Below are positions 1 through 7,263 of a DNA stretch of 64,000 nt, piece by piece. The notes under the pieces are model-generated. The model was not told the DNA's origin and did not search any database. It saw nothing but the letters and a program-made list of their open reading frames with translations. Each line of letters begins with the position of its first letter. Position 1 is the first letter of the stretch. The stretch is taken from positions 1-64,000 of the forward strand of contig UQCC01000003.1 in the NCBI GenBank assembly GCA_900539325.1, in the 5' to 3' direction. The translations under genes were made by a program, and so were the position numbers. Source of the DNA: an uncultured Eubacterium sp. Lineage in GTDB: Bacteria; Bacillota; Clostridia; Oscillospirales; Acutalibacteraceae.

Positions 1-58
1 TTTGATGATTTCCTTTTGATAATTGGGGTGTCGGGGACAAATTATATTATCTTCTGAT

Positions 59-94
59 AAAAGCCAACCGTAGTTAATTCTGTGGTTGGCTTTT
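59..94 (+). terminator. Hairpin with T-run just upstream of mazF
   Basis: An 11-base arm (59-69) pairs perfectly with 84-94 around a 14-base loop and is followed by a short T-run. It looks like an intrinsic terminator for a gene left of the window. It lies about 20 bases before the mazF ribosome site, so it separates mazF from anything upstream or acts as an attenuator in a longer leader. Confidence 0.7.
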
Positions 95-129
95 TACATA
101 GGCAAAAGTCTATGAAGGAGGTATATAAA

Positions 130-495
130 ATGAGAGACAAAAAAATACTCAGAGGCGATATGTTTTATGCTAATCTCGGCAGAGGTATAGGTTCGGAGCA
201 AAAAGGCTACAGACCTGTTCTTGTTATTCAAAATGATGTCGGTAACAAATTCAGTCCAACAGTAATTATTGCTTCTATTACAAGCAAAGTCGGAATTAAA
301 GCAAAATTGCCGACACATTATTTCATAAACACAGAAGACGGACTTCAAGCTCCGTCTATTATTTTGCTTGAGCAAATAAGAACGATTGATAAAAAGCGAC
401 TTGATTCATATATCGGTCATTTAAGTCAAAAGAATATTGACGGCGTTAATGAAGCACTTTCAATAAGTGTTGGATTAGGAATGTTGGGTGAATAA
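130..495 (+). CDS. mazF: MazF/PemK-family endoribonuclease toxin
   Basis: A 121-residue protein of the MazF/PemK/NdoA family, which cleaves single-stranded RNA in the cytoplasm. The N-terminal RGDMFYANLG and the PVLVIQND stretch are the family signatures, with the conserved basic residue in GYRPVLV. The open frame reaches back to 82, but ATG 130 has a good AAGGAGG site at 115-121 and gives the usual family length. No MazE-type antitoxin precedes it in the visible sequence, and a hairpin at 59-94 separates it from upstream genes. Its stop overlaps the start of the next small gene by one base, so the two are probably translated together. It sits in the cargo of the recombinase element. Confidence 0.88.
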   Translation: MRDKKILRGDMFYANLGRGIGSEQKGYRPVLVIQNDVGNKFSPTVIIASITSKVGIKAKLPTHYFINTEDGLQAPSIILLEQIRTIDKKRLDSYIGHLSQKNIDGVNEALSISVGLGMLGE

Positions 496-626
496 TGATG
501 AAACAAGTAAATGAAAAGTATGCTGTTATGATATTGACTGAAATATTGTATGAAAAAGGTTTAATAAATGATGAAACAATGCAAAACATAAAAGCATTTT
601 ATAATAATATTAAATCGCATAATTAA
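495..626 (+). CDS. 43-residue protein coupled to mazF, SHOCT-like
   Basis: The ATG overlaps the mazF TAA stop (TAATG), a layout of translational coupling. The product is 43 residues, mostly helical by composition, and contains the pattern ILYEKGLINDETMQNIKAF. That resembles the short SHOCT helix pair (a Leu-rich helix, then GLI, then acidic, then a second helix) that often accompanies mobile-element genes in Firmicutes. The resemblance is by eye only. It could be a small antitoxin in reversed order, an oligomerisation peptide, or a regulator of the recombinase downstream. There is no independent ribosome site apart from the mazF end. Confidence 0.55.
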   Translation: MMKQVNEKYAVMILTEILYEKGLINDETMQNIKAFYNNIKSHN

Positions 627-678
627 CAAATCAGTATCATCATTCTATAATAATGACAAATTATTTGGAGGTGTTAAT

Positions 679-2475
679 ATGTTTAATCAAAGAACATCAA
701 TAAAGTCTTTTAATCCATATGACTTTCTTGACAGAAATAGAGAAAGAAAGGTTGTGTTTTACGGTCGAGTTTCTACCGAACACGAGGCTCAGATATCTGC
801 ATTGGGCAATCAAATTCAATGGTATGATGAACAAGCGAAAAATCACTCGAATTGGACTATTATTGATAAATATATTGATGAAGGTATTACAGGAACACAG
901 GCAAAAAAGCGTCCGGCATTTTTAAAAATGATAGATGATGCAAAAGAAAAACGGTTTGATTTAATTGTAACAAGAGAGGTTTGCAGATTTGCAAGAAATA
1001 CTGTCGACACTCTTGTGACCACAAGAGAATTAAAAAATATTGGTATAGAGGTATATTTTGTTGAAGATAACATTTGGACTATGGATGGAGATGGTGAATT
1101 ACGCTTGTCACTAATGGCGACTTTAGCACAAGAAGAAAGTCGAAAAGTTTCCGAGCGAGTAAAAGCGGGACAACAAATTAGCCGAGAAAAAGCAACATTA
1201 TATGGTTCGGGTAATATCTTAGGATATGACAGATGTGGCAAAAGCTATGTTATAAATGAAGAACAGGCGGAAACTGTGCGCCTTATATATAATATGTATA
1301 TGAATGACGGCATCGGAACAATGAAAATTGCAAATAAACTAATAGAAATGCATAAATTAAATGCTTCGGGAGTTGTAAAATGGAATGCGGCAACAATAAA
1401 TCGAATATTAAATAATAAAACTTATGCCGGATATGTGGTTTATGGGAAGTCATATAGTAATAATTACTTGGAACAGCGTAGAGTGAATAATTACGATACA
1501 TCAACATATATGTATGCAAAAGGTGATTTTGAGCCTATTATCTCTGAAGAAGTATGGAATAAGTGTCAAGAAATTAAGAAAAATCGTGTTACTTCTTGTT
1601 TTGGCACTACAGTTAATGGAAAACCAAAAAATCACGGAAAGATAGAAGCAAAAGATGTGTGGGTTAAAAAATTAAAATGTTCTTGTGGTGCATCATTTAG
1701 AAAAAATAGATGGCACAAAAATAAAAATTGTGATTGGTCATACGGTTATCAATGTTATAATCAATTAAATAACGGTTCGGCAAAACAAAGAAGATTAGCC
1801 GGAGAAAATGATGAGGGTTATTGTGATCAAAGGATGATTGCAGATTGGAAACTTGAACTTATGGCAAAAATGGTTTTTGAAGAAGTTTGGAAGAATCGTA
1901 CAGATTGCATATCAGAAACAATTAAAATAATTAAAAGATGCTATAGGGAAAATAAGGTCGAAAATAACCCAAAGAACAGTATAATGTTCCAAATTGAAAA
2001 AATTAAAAGTAAAAAGAATATTTTACTGGATATGAGAACCAGCGGAGAAATTACAAAAGATGAATTTTTGGAACAAAAGGAAGTATTGAATAAAAAACTG
2101 TCTTTGCTTGAAAGTGAACTTCAAAATTGTATTGAAATCGACACAAAACAAATACAAATTGATTATGATGAAATTTTGAAATCATTAAATGAGATTGTTG
2201 ATTTTTCAAATTCCAAGATGGACAGAGAACTATTGCAGAGATTTATTGCAAAAATTGTGCCAAATGGTGAAAACCATTTTATATGGTATTTGAATTTGGA
2301 TGGCAAATCAAATACTCAATTAAATGTTGATATTGTAGGTAATAAGAAAAATGCCTTAGTATCAATAGATGAATCAGGGGATACTTCCCCTTTACATACT
2401 AGTGATATTTTATATTTCAATGATAAAAAATCATTTACGGTGGAAACACTGCACAGGCAGCAATCGCAGAGATGA
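679..2475 (+). CDS. Large serine recombinase (site-specific integrase)
   Basis: A 598-residue serine recombinase that would integrate and excise the element. The resolvase domain spans about residues 24-170, with catalytic Ser32 in YGRVST and the partner arginines in VCRFARN and EESRKVSERV. A recombinase domain follows at about 200-300, then a zinc ribbon (CSCG ... C ... C near 335-365), then a coiled coil near 415-475. This is the usual order for large serine integrases. The ribosome site GGAGG at 667-671 supports ATG 679. Its last dozen codons appear to overlap host DNA (see the fragment at 2427-2483), which puts the element boundary inside or just before the 3' end of this gene. The partner attachment site is outside the window. 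Confidence 0.93.
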   Translation: MFNQRTSIKSFNPYDFLDRNRERKVVFYGRVSTEHEAQISALGNQIQWYDEQAKNHSNWTIIDKYIDEGITGTQAKKRPAFLKMIDDAKEKRFDLIVTREVCRFARNTVDTLVTTRELKNIGIEVYFVEDNIWTMDGDGELRLSLMATLAQEESRKVSERVKAGQQISREKATLYGSGNILGYDRCGKSYVINEEQAETVRLIYNMYMNDGIGTMKIANKLIEMHKLNASGVVKWNAATINRILNNKTYAGYVVYGKSYSNNYLEQRRVNNYDTSTYMYAKGDFEPIISEEVWNKCQEIKKNRVTSCFGTTVNGKPKNHGKIEAKDVWVKKLKCSCGASFRKNRWHKNKNCDWSYGYQCYNQLNNGSAKQRRLAGENDEGYCDQRMIADWKLELMAKMVFEEVWKNRTDCISETIKIIKRCYRENKVENNPKNSIMFQIEKIKSKKNILLDMRTSGEITKDEFLEQKEVLNKKLSLLESELQNCIEIDTKQIQIDYDEILKSLNEIVDFSNSKMDRELLQRFIAKIVPNGENHFIWYLNLDGKSNTQLNVDIVGNKKNALVSIDESGDTSPLHTSDILYFNDKKSFTVETLHRQQSQR

Positions 2476-2483
2476 ACGACTAA
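2427..2483 (+). pseudogene. 3' end of an interrupted host gene (candidate)
   Basis: In the frame shifted from the recombinase, positions 2427-2483 read KIIYGGNTAQAAIAEMND and stop at TAA. A strong intrinsic terminator follows 25 bases later. The good codon composition and properly placed terminator suggest this is the tail of a chromosomal gene into whose 3' end the element inserted. The frame is closed upstream by a TAA at 2424-2426. The host protein is not recognised. An alternative is that the frame is fortuitous and the terminator belongs to the recombinase. Confidence 0.35.
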
Positions 2484-2507
2484 TCCCGACTCTCAATCGC
2501 ATAAATA

Positions 2508-2535
2508 AAAGGACAGGTTCGCCTGTCCTTTTTTT
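2508..2535 (+). terminator. Intrinsic terminator after recombinase/host gene end
   Basis: Ten-base perfect arms (2508-2517 and 2522-2531) enclose a TTCG tetraloop and are followed by a T-run. This is a textbook rho-independent terminator on the plus strand. Confidence 0.9.
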
Positions 2536-2548
2536 GTATTTGTAAATG

Positions 2549-2586
2549 AAAACATAGCGTTTGGAAAAATCCAAACGCTATGTTTT
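2549..2586 (-). terminator. 17-bp hairpin between convergent genes
   Basis: Perfect 17-base arms (2549-2565 and 2570-2586) with an AAAA loop. It begins directly after the stop codon of the minus-strand small membrane gene and ends that operon. T-runs on both sides make it usable in either direction. Confidence 0.85.
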
Positions 2587-2796
2587 TTATTCTTCTGTTT
2601 TGTTTTGTTCGGAGAGGTCGATGATGTCGTCTTCAACTTCCTTTTTTTCTTCGATGTTAAGAGTTTTTTTGATTTTCTTTTTGGCTTTGCGAACGATTAT
2701 TCCTGCTATTGCACCAACAGTTACAACGCCTGCCACCACAAATTGAAGTGTGTAGCTCATAACCGACGGGTCTATGTATAATTTAATTGCTTCCAT
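2587..2796 (-). CDS. Small single-pass membrane protein of the envelope cluster
   Basis: A 69-residue protein with one transmembrane helix at about residues 16-36, a following basic stretch (RKAKKKIKK) and an acidic tail. By the positive-inside rule the tail would be cytoplasmic. The start ATG is backed by AAGGAGC nine bases upstream and overlaps the end of the YidC-glycerophosphotransferase gene by 14 bases, so it is cotranscribed with it. No family is recognised. Its position as last gene of an envelope-polymer cluster suggests a small accessory subunit, but that is inference only. Confidence 0.75.
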   Translation of the reverse strand: MEAIKLYIDPSVMSYTLQFVVAGVVTVGAIAGIIVRKAKKKIKKTLNIEEKKEVEDDIIDLSEQNKTEE

Positions 2797-4864
2797 TTTT
2801 CTTTTGCTCCTTTTGTTTTTGGATTAAGCGTTTGATTATGTATTTGCCGGCAACCTCACCGCTTTTGCCGTAGTTTGCAACATATTGTGTGCGAATTTCT
2901 TTGATTCTTTCGGTATATTCGTTTTTGTTTTGCAACATCTTGGCAATATCTGTTGACATTCCGTCAAATTCGTTTGGCTTATATCGCTTGCCGATTATGT
3001 TTCTCAGCTTTAATTCAAGCGGTTCAATTCCGATTTCTTCGTAATCCTCGTTGTAAATTTTAGGCGGAGTATCAATGAAAATACACGGCTTGAGTGTTAC
3101 ATATGAAAATTCAAAACAGGTTGATGACCAGTCCGTAATTACAATGTCGGAATTGTAAATTGAGTCGGCATTTGAAAAATCAAGTTCAAATGTCAAATCG
3201 TTTCCGTCATAATTCTTGTATTTTTCAACAAGTGTTTCAAGACGGTTTGGATAACGCTTTTTGTATTCCGGGTGCGGCCGCACAACTACATTATAACCCT
3301 TTTTGAGCAATTCGTAAAGCAGTTTGTCTATGCAACTGTCAAGAATATTGTCCTCTTGCCATGACGGAGCAATAAGAATTTTCGGCTTTGCGTTTTCCGA
3401 TTTAGGCATTTTGTCGTATTTTTCTTGTAACGCTTCCAAAAATCCGTAACCGCATACAACAAGTTCTTTTTGCGGAAGATTGTATAATTCCTCTTGTTTG
3501 CGAATTTCGGGGATTTGAAAATCGCCTACGCAAAAGATTGTGTCAAAATGGTCAAGGCAGCCTTTGTGCATTACCATATGTGTACTCATCGGACCGTGAA
3601 CGGTGTAGATGTATTCAATGTCCTTTTTTACATAAGAGCGTTTGTAATAATAGGTTTCCAAATCCGGAGTGGTCATAAGCACAATGTCGGCATCCATTTT
3701 CATAAAAAGAGTCATCATCTTTTTTTCGCCGATAAAATATGCACGAAGGTTTTTTTGCTCTTTTTCAAGATTAAAAATATTATCGTTCGGGTCGTTTGTT
3801 ACATAGTGAATAACTATGTTTGAATTATTCAAAATGTAGTTGATAATTCGTTCAAAGTATTTGTAAAACCCGCCGTTTTCGGCATAAATCACAAGGTGTT
3901 TGTTTTCAACGGAGAAAAAGCGCTTGTAGTCCATTTTTTCTCTTTTATAAAGTTCGGTGCCACGCTTTGGAGAGTTTGTTCCGCCAACCGAAGAAAGCTT
4001 CTCAAGTTCCTTTTTGCTGTTTTCAAGAGCATCGTAATCAATATATTTTTTCGGATTCATTACAGTGTTCAAAATTAATTGCTGGACCATTGTAAACAGA
4101 TTGCTGCAAATCCAATAAAAGCCGATGCCGGCAGGAACAAATCCGCCTAATACAAGCGAAATGCCGATGGATACAGCGTTTGTACCTATTTGTTCAAATC
4201 TGTTTTGCTCTGCCTGAAGCGGATTTTTGATGTTTTGAAAAAGACAAAGTGCAAGTGCCGACAATCCTGCCAAAACAGGCACAATGTACATAATTCCGCC
4301 GGCGGTAAACGGAGTTGCGGAAAGGTCAAATCCGCAAAAGCTCATGTTGAGCGAATCAATAGCCGCCGTGGTTGAATTTGAGCAAATTCCGGCAAGCGAA
4401 AGACCGTTTTGTACTTCTCTGACGGCAAAAAGCTGAACCGTGTTTGATGTGATGTCAAAGCCTGTTTTGTCACAAACAAAGGTGAGAAGCTGTGTTATTT
4501 CTTCTTTGCCGAGTGACAGTATGTGCGTAAGCGGATTGTAGATAATCTGAATAACACACATAAGCAAAAACAACTGGATTATCATCGGGATAAGACCTGC
4601 AAGCGGGTGATAATGCTGCTCTTTGTACAGTCTTAATTGTTCGTCGGAAATTTTGTCCTTTTCGCCGAAATATTTTGCTTTGATGTTATTTAATTGCGGC
4701 TGAATTCTTATCAGGCTTAATGAATTTTTATGCGTCCATAAGGCAATAGGGAACAGTATAACCTTTGTAATTAGCGTAAACAATATTATTGCTACACCGT
4801 AATTTGACAAAAGATTATAGCAAAATTTCATTATAAACCCAAAGGGCTTGGCTATGTATTCCAT
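2783..4864 (-). CDS. YidC/Oxa1 insertase fused to a CDP-glycerol glycerophosphotransferase domain
   Basis: A 693-residue two-part protein. Residues 1 to about 290 look like YidC/Oxa1: a TM1 region ending in LFPIALW, the hydrophilic loop with QPQLNNIKAKY, the NPLTHIL and HYHPLAGLIPMIIQ segments and the C-terminal FYWICSNLFTMVQQ. The usual TM1 arginine position reads Lys. From about residue 310 it matches the TagB/TagF CDP-glycerol:poly(glycerophosphate) transferase fold, with HG in YTVHGPMS, RPHPEY and DWSSTCFEFS. The family moves glycerol phosphate onto membrane-linked glycan or lipid at the cytoplasmic face. The second ATG (4864) is preferred because AAGGAG at 4871-4876 is too close to the first (4870). 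It follows the phosphoglycerol-transferase-like gene by about ten bases. Both parts lie in one uninterrupted frame. Confidence 0.88.
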   Translation of the reverse strand: MEYIAKPFGFIMKFCYNLLSNYGVAIILFTLITKVILFPIALWTHKNSLSLIRIQPQLNNIKAKYFGEKDKISDEQLRLYKEQHYHPLAGLIPMIIQLFLLMCVIQIIYNPLTHILSLGKEEITQLLTFVCDKTGFDITSNTVQLFAVREVQNGLSLAGICSNSTTAAIDSLNMSFCGFDLSATPFTAGGIMYIVPVLAGLSALALCLFQNIKNPLQAEQNRFEQIGTNAVSIGISLVLGGFVPAGIGFYWICSNLFTMVQQLILNTVMNPKKYIDYDALENSKKELEKLSSVGGTNSPKRGTELYKREKMDYKRFFSVENKHLVIYAENGGFYKYFERIINYILNNSNIVIHYVTNDPNDNIFNLEKEQKNLRAYFIGEKKMMTLFMKMDADIVLMTTPDLETYYYKRSYVKKDIEYIYTVHGPMSTHMVMHKGCLDHFDTIFCVGDFQIPEIRKQEELYNLPQKELVVCGYGFLEALQEKYDKMPKSENAKPKILIAPSWQEDNILDSCIDKLLYELLKKGYNVVVRPHPEYKKRYPNRLETLVEKYKNYDGNDLTFELDFSNADSIYNSDIVITDWSSTCFEFSYVTLKPCIFIDTPPKIYNEDYEEIGIEPLELKLRNIIGKRYKPNEFDGMSTDIAKMLQNKNEYTERIKEIRTQYVANYGKSGEVAGKYIIKRLIQKQKEQKKNGSN

Positions 4865-4874
4865 TCGCATCTCC

Positions 4875-6602
4875 TTAATACCAGGCTTGTTTGGTATCTA
4901 TTGATTTTTCGAATTTCCAATTATTTTTGTCTGCGGCGTCGCCGGTTATTTTGTATTTGTCAAATATCAGCTTGCTGTCGCCGCTTAATCGTGAGTGATA
5001 GTAAATTCTTGTTCTTGTTTGATTTTCGTCAATGTCAAACAAGCTCTCGCCGTAATTGTGGTTTGTCTTGAGATTTGTGTCTTTTACTATTGTAGGAATA
5101 ATATCGTTAAGTGAAGCCTGAGTGTGTTTTGTCTTTAATTCACCTTTTGAATTTTTAGGCTTAATAAATACACAGGTTCTTGTGCCCTCGTCCATATATT
5201 TGAGCGGCGGCTCGGTGTCGGTGTACGGATAGCCGTGGTCACCTGTGATGACAATGGTTGTATTGTCATAAACGCCCAAACGCTTCAGTTCCTTGATGTA
5301 TTCATCAATAATTTTAAAAGAACCGACTGTTTGCTCAATAGAGGTTGACTCATCAACTCTTTCAACATTTGAGTTGAGTGTAAACGGCGAGTGACTTCCG
5401 TGTAAATATATAAAAGTAAAGTTTTTGTCGCTGTCATATGTGTCAAGTCCGCTTGCGGTTAAGTTTTTATACACCTCGGCATCGTCATCGTGATAGATTT
5501 TGCCGTCGGTTTTAAGGTCGGATAACTTTAAAACCGTTCCTTGAGCCGTAAACTTGAACATTGTTATAGGCATTTTATGAGGAAAAATCCTGCCTTCAGA
5601 TAATTTGAGCAAATAGTATAAAATTCGTTTTTGATTAGCGGTGTAGCCGTCTACTTTTACTGCGTTGTCGGCAATGTCTTTGAAGTATTTTGCGTCTGAA
5701 TATTCATAGTATCTGTCAATATAAAGGTTAACATTGTAGCCGTTACTTTTCAGGTCTTTTAAAAACGGTGAGGTTGTGTATGCCTTTTTAAAATATTCGT
5801 TCGCACTTGTTTTGCCGTCATATGTTACGCCGGTAATCATTCCCGCAACAGCCGGATATGTTCTTGAAAAGGTCGAAACCGTATTGTCAAAGTATGTAAA
5901 TCCGTCGAGTGTTTTGCTGAAATAATCGGGGTATTTTTCAACAACTTCATCGTAAAACATTTTATCAAATCTGTCAAAAAGGAAGTAAACAACATTTTCC
6001 TTGTCTGAAACTTTGAACATATTTTTTTCTGTCAGAGCATATTCAACTTTTGCGCCGTTGGTCTTTGTTATATTTTTTGCGGCAAAGTCCGTAACAAGAG
6101 TTGCCGAGTTCATTGCTATGAGCAAAACACAGAGAAAAACGCAAATGTTTTTCCATTGCTTTTTTAGGAACAAACCCAGCAGAAACATAATATAAATTGT
6201 TACACCCAAAATAATAAAATACATATTTTGTGCTTTTTCAGGGTCGATTCTTACATCACCTGATACAAACATACCTTTTCCGAAGGTCAGATTATATACA
6301 TATCCGGATACAAAAATCGACAGAATAACCGATGTTATTATATTAAGAAGTTGTTTGTTAAATATCATCAAAATGCCGAAAATCGCAACAAAACATGCAA
6401 GAAAGCACAGCAAAAGCGGCAAAATGAAATCACCGAGTGCAAAAGAAAACTCCTTTGCGTTGTTTGCAAAAATATCTATCGGATTGAATATAAAAACCAT
6501 AAAAGAAGCCGCAAAAGATATTAATATTGAAATGAGCAACTTTTCTTTTATGTTATATTTTTCCATTTTAAGAGCGGATTTGTCGTCTTTGTTCTTTTTC
6601 AT
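4875..6602 (-). CDS. LTA synthase-like membrane phosphoglycerol transferase/sulfatase-fold protein
   Basis: A 575-residue protein with about five N-terminal transmembrane helices (residues 18-190) and an extracellular alkaline-phosphatase-superfamily domain. Metal and catalytic residues are visible as the Asp of YFLFDRFD, the Thr of FSRTYPAVAG and the DH of ITGDHGY. Family members (LtaS, MdoB, EptA-like) transfer phosphoglycerol or similar groups onto envelope polymers. Downstream neighbours are a CDP-glycerol glycerophosphotransferase fusion and a small membrane protein, which supports a role in a teichoic-acid-like polymer. AGGAG at 6610-6614 fixes the start, and a promoter at 6634-6662 lies upstream. 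The exact donor and acceptor cannot be read from sequence. Confidence 0.85.
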   Translation of the reverse strand: MKKNKDDKSALKMEKYNIKEKLLISILISFAASFMVFIFNPIDIFANNAKEFSFALGDFILPLLLCFLACFVAIFGILMIFNKQLLNIITSVILSIFVSGYVYNLTFGKGMFVSGDVRIDPEKAQNMYFIILGVTIYIMFLLGLFLKKQWKNICVFLCVLLIAMNSATLVTDFAAKNITKTNGAKVEYALTEKNMFKVSDKENVVYFLFDRFDKMFYDEVVEKYPDYFSKTLDGFTYFDNTVSTFSRTYPAVAGMITGVTYDGKTSANEYFKKAYTTSPFLKDLKSNGYNVNLYIDRYYEYSDAKYFKDIADNAVKVDGYTANQKRILYYLLKLSEGRIFPHKMPITMFKFTAQGTVLKLSDLKTDGKIYHDDDAEVYKNLTASGLDTYDSDKNFTFIYLHGSHSPFTLNSNVERVDESTSIEQTVGSFKIIDEYIKELKRLGVYDNTTIVITGDHGYPYTDTEPPLKYMDEGTRTCVFIKPKNSKGELKTKHTQASLNDIIPTIVKDTNLKTNHNYGESLFDIDENQTRTRIYYHSRLSGDSKLIFDKYKITGDAADKNNWKFEKSIDTKQAWY

Positions 6603-6633
6603 ATAATAACTCCTGAAAAAATATTATAAAATA

Positions 6634-6662
6634 ATAGTATCATTATAAGTGTTTTTTTGCAA
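6634..6662 (-). promoter_or_regulatory. SigA-type promoter for the envelope cluster
   Basis: On the minus strand, TTGCAA (6657-6662) and TACTAT (6634-6639) are separated by exactly 17 bases, about 30 bases before the start of the phosphoglycerol-transferase-like gene. Confidence 0.6.
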
Positions 6663-6780
6663 GTGATAAAAGAAAATAGATTGATTTATTTAGACTATAT
6701 TTATATTTATTCTCCTTTTGCACCTATGTCGGTGTTTGATGAAAAAATTTTTCGAATTAGTACAATTTTTGTAAAAAGTG

Positions 6781-6809
6781 TTGACTAAATGTCGAATGTG
6801 TGGTATAGT
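6781..6809 (+). promoter_or_regulatory. Strong SigA promoter for a non-coding RNA
   Basis: TTGACT (6781-6786), 17 bases, TATAGT (6804-6809). Predicted transcription start is near 6815-6817. No open reading frame follows; a structured RNA does. Confidence 0.8.
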
Positions 6810-6815
6810 GTAGAA

Positions 6816-7003
6816 AATTTAATATTGCTTATCAAGTGCGGTGGATGAATTTGTAATACTCCCAAAATACAAAAGTCCCATTAAACAGATTTTCTCTGTG
6901 CCAAACCCTCAACCGGCACAGTGGCAATTCTGTATGGGTGCTCTGCTTAAATATTTTGTATTTCTCATTACATTACAGTGATTTTCTGCCGTGCTTTTTA
7001 TTT
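6816..7003 (+). ncRNA. Rod-shaped structured RNA, possibly 6S RNA
   Basis: A transcript of about 187 bases would run from the promoter at 6781-6809 to a U-tract at 6995-7003. Its ends pair: 6836-6845 with 6985-6994 (ten pairs, four of them GU), continued by 6847-6857 with about 6972-6984. Further in, 6865-6874 pairs perfectly with 6954-6963, then 6877-6881 with 6934-6938, 6885-6889 with 6929-6933, and an apical stem 6896-6902 with 6915-6921. The result is one long unbranched rod with an asymmetric internal bubble (6939-6953 on the 3' side). Size, closing stem, central bubble and direct U-tract match 6S RNA architecture, the RNA polymerase-binding regulator. The sequence itself was not recognised, so the 6S label is inference. 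Confidence 0.55.
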
Positions 7004-7087
7004 ATGCTTTTGTAAGGATTATCGGCGGTGTTGATGATACTTATTGCTATTGCGTTTTGGCGGTTTTAAATTTTTTTGAAAAAAGTG

Positions 7088-7116
7088 TTGACAAATGCCC
7101 GATGGGATGGTATTAT
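7088..7116 (+). promoter_or_regulatory. Strong promoter of the DUF3793-flavodoxin operon
   Basis: Consensus TTGACA (7088-7093), 17 bases, TATTAT (7111-7116). Transcription would start near 7123, directly before the first GTTAGC operator. Confidence 0.82.
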
Positions 7117-7125
7117 GTGTTTGTA

Positions 7126-7141
7126 GTTAGCAATGGCTAAC
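7126..7141 (+). promoter_or_regulatory. Inverted-repeat operator GTTAGC-N4-GCTAAC, copy 1
   Basis: A perfect six-base inverted repeat with a 4-base spacer starts ten bases after the -10 box, at the expected transcription start. That is a typical place for a repressor. An identical pair of half-sites recurs at 7205-7220. The TTAGC/GCTAA core resembles DtxR/IdeR-type iron boxes, which suggests iron-dependent repression. Confidence 0.65.
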
Positions 7142-7204
7142 TGATTGAAACAAATCAAAATGCCGAAATCTGTAAGCTGAATGCTTTTATTTTTTGGCAA
7201 TGCG

Positions 7205-7220
7205 GTTAGCGTATGCTAAC
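7205..7220 (+). promoter_or_regulatory. Inverted-repeat operator GTTAGC-N4-GCTAAC, copy 2
   Basis: Same half-sites and spacer length as the copy at 7126-7141, with a different spacer sequence. It lies in the leader 44 bases before the chosen start of the DUF3793 gene. If translation began at ATG 7213 instead, the site would overlap the coding start. Confidence 0.6.
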
Positions 7221-7263
7221 TGATAAATATAAAATATTCGCATACAATACAGGAAGAACATAT

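Noticed and set aside
2561..2746. 61-codon plus-strand frame opposite the small membrane protein
   Set aside because: It starts in the terminator hairpin and is the complement of a gene with a good ribosome site and membrane helix.
7140..7204. Possible attenuator between the two GTTAGC operators (TGCC-GAAA pairing with a TTTTGGCA stretch)
   Set aside because: The stem is short and interrupted with a long loop, and no U-tract follows at the correct place.
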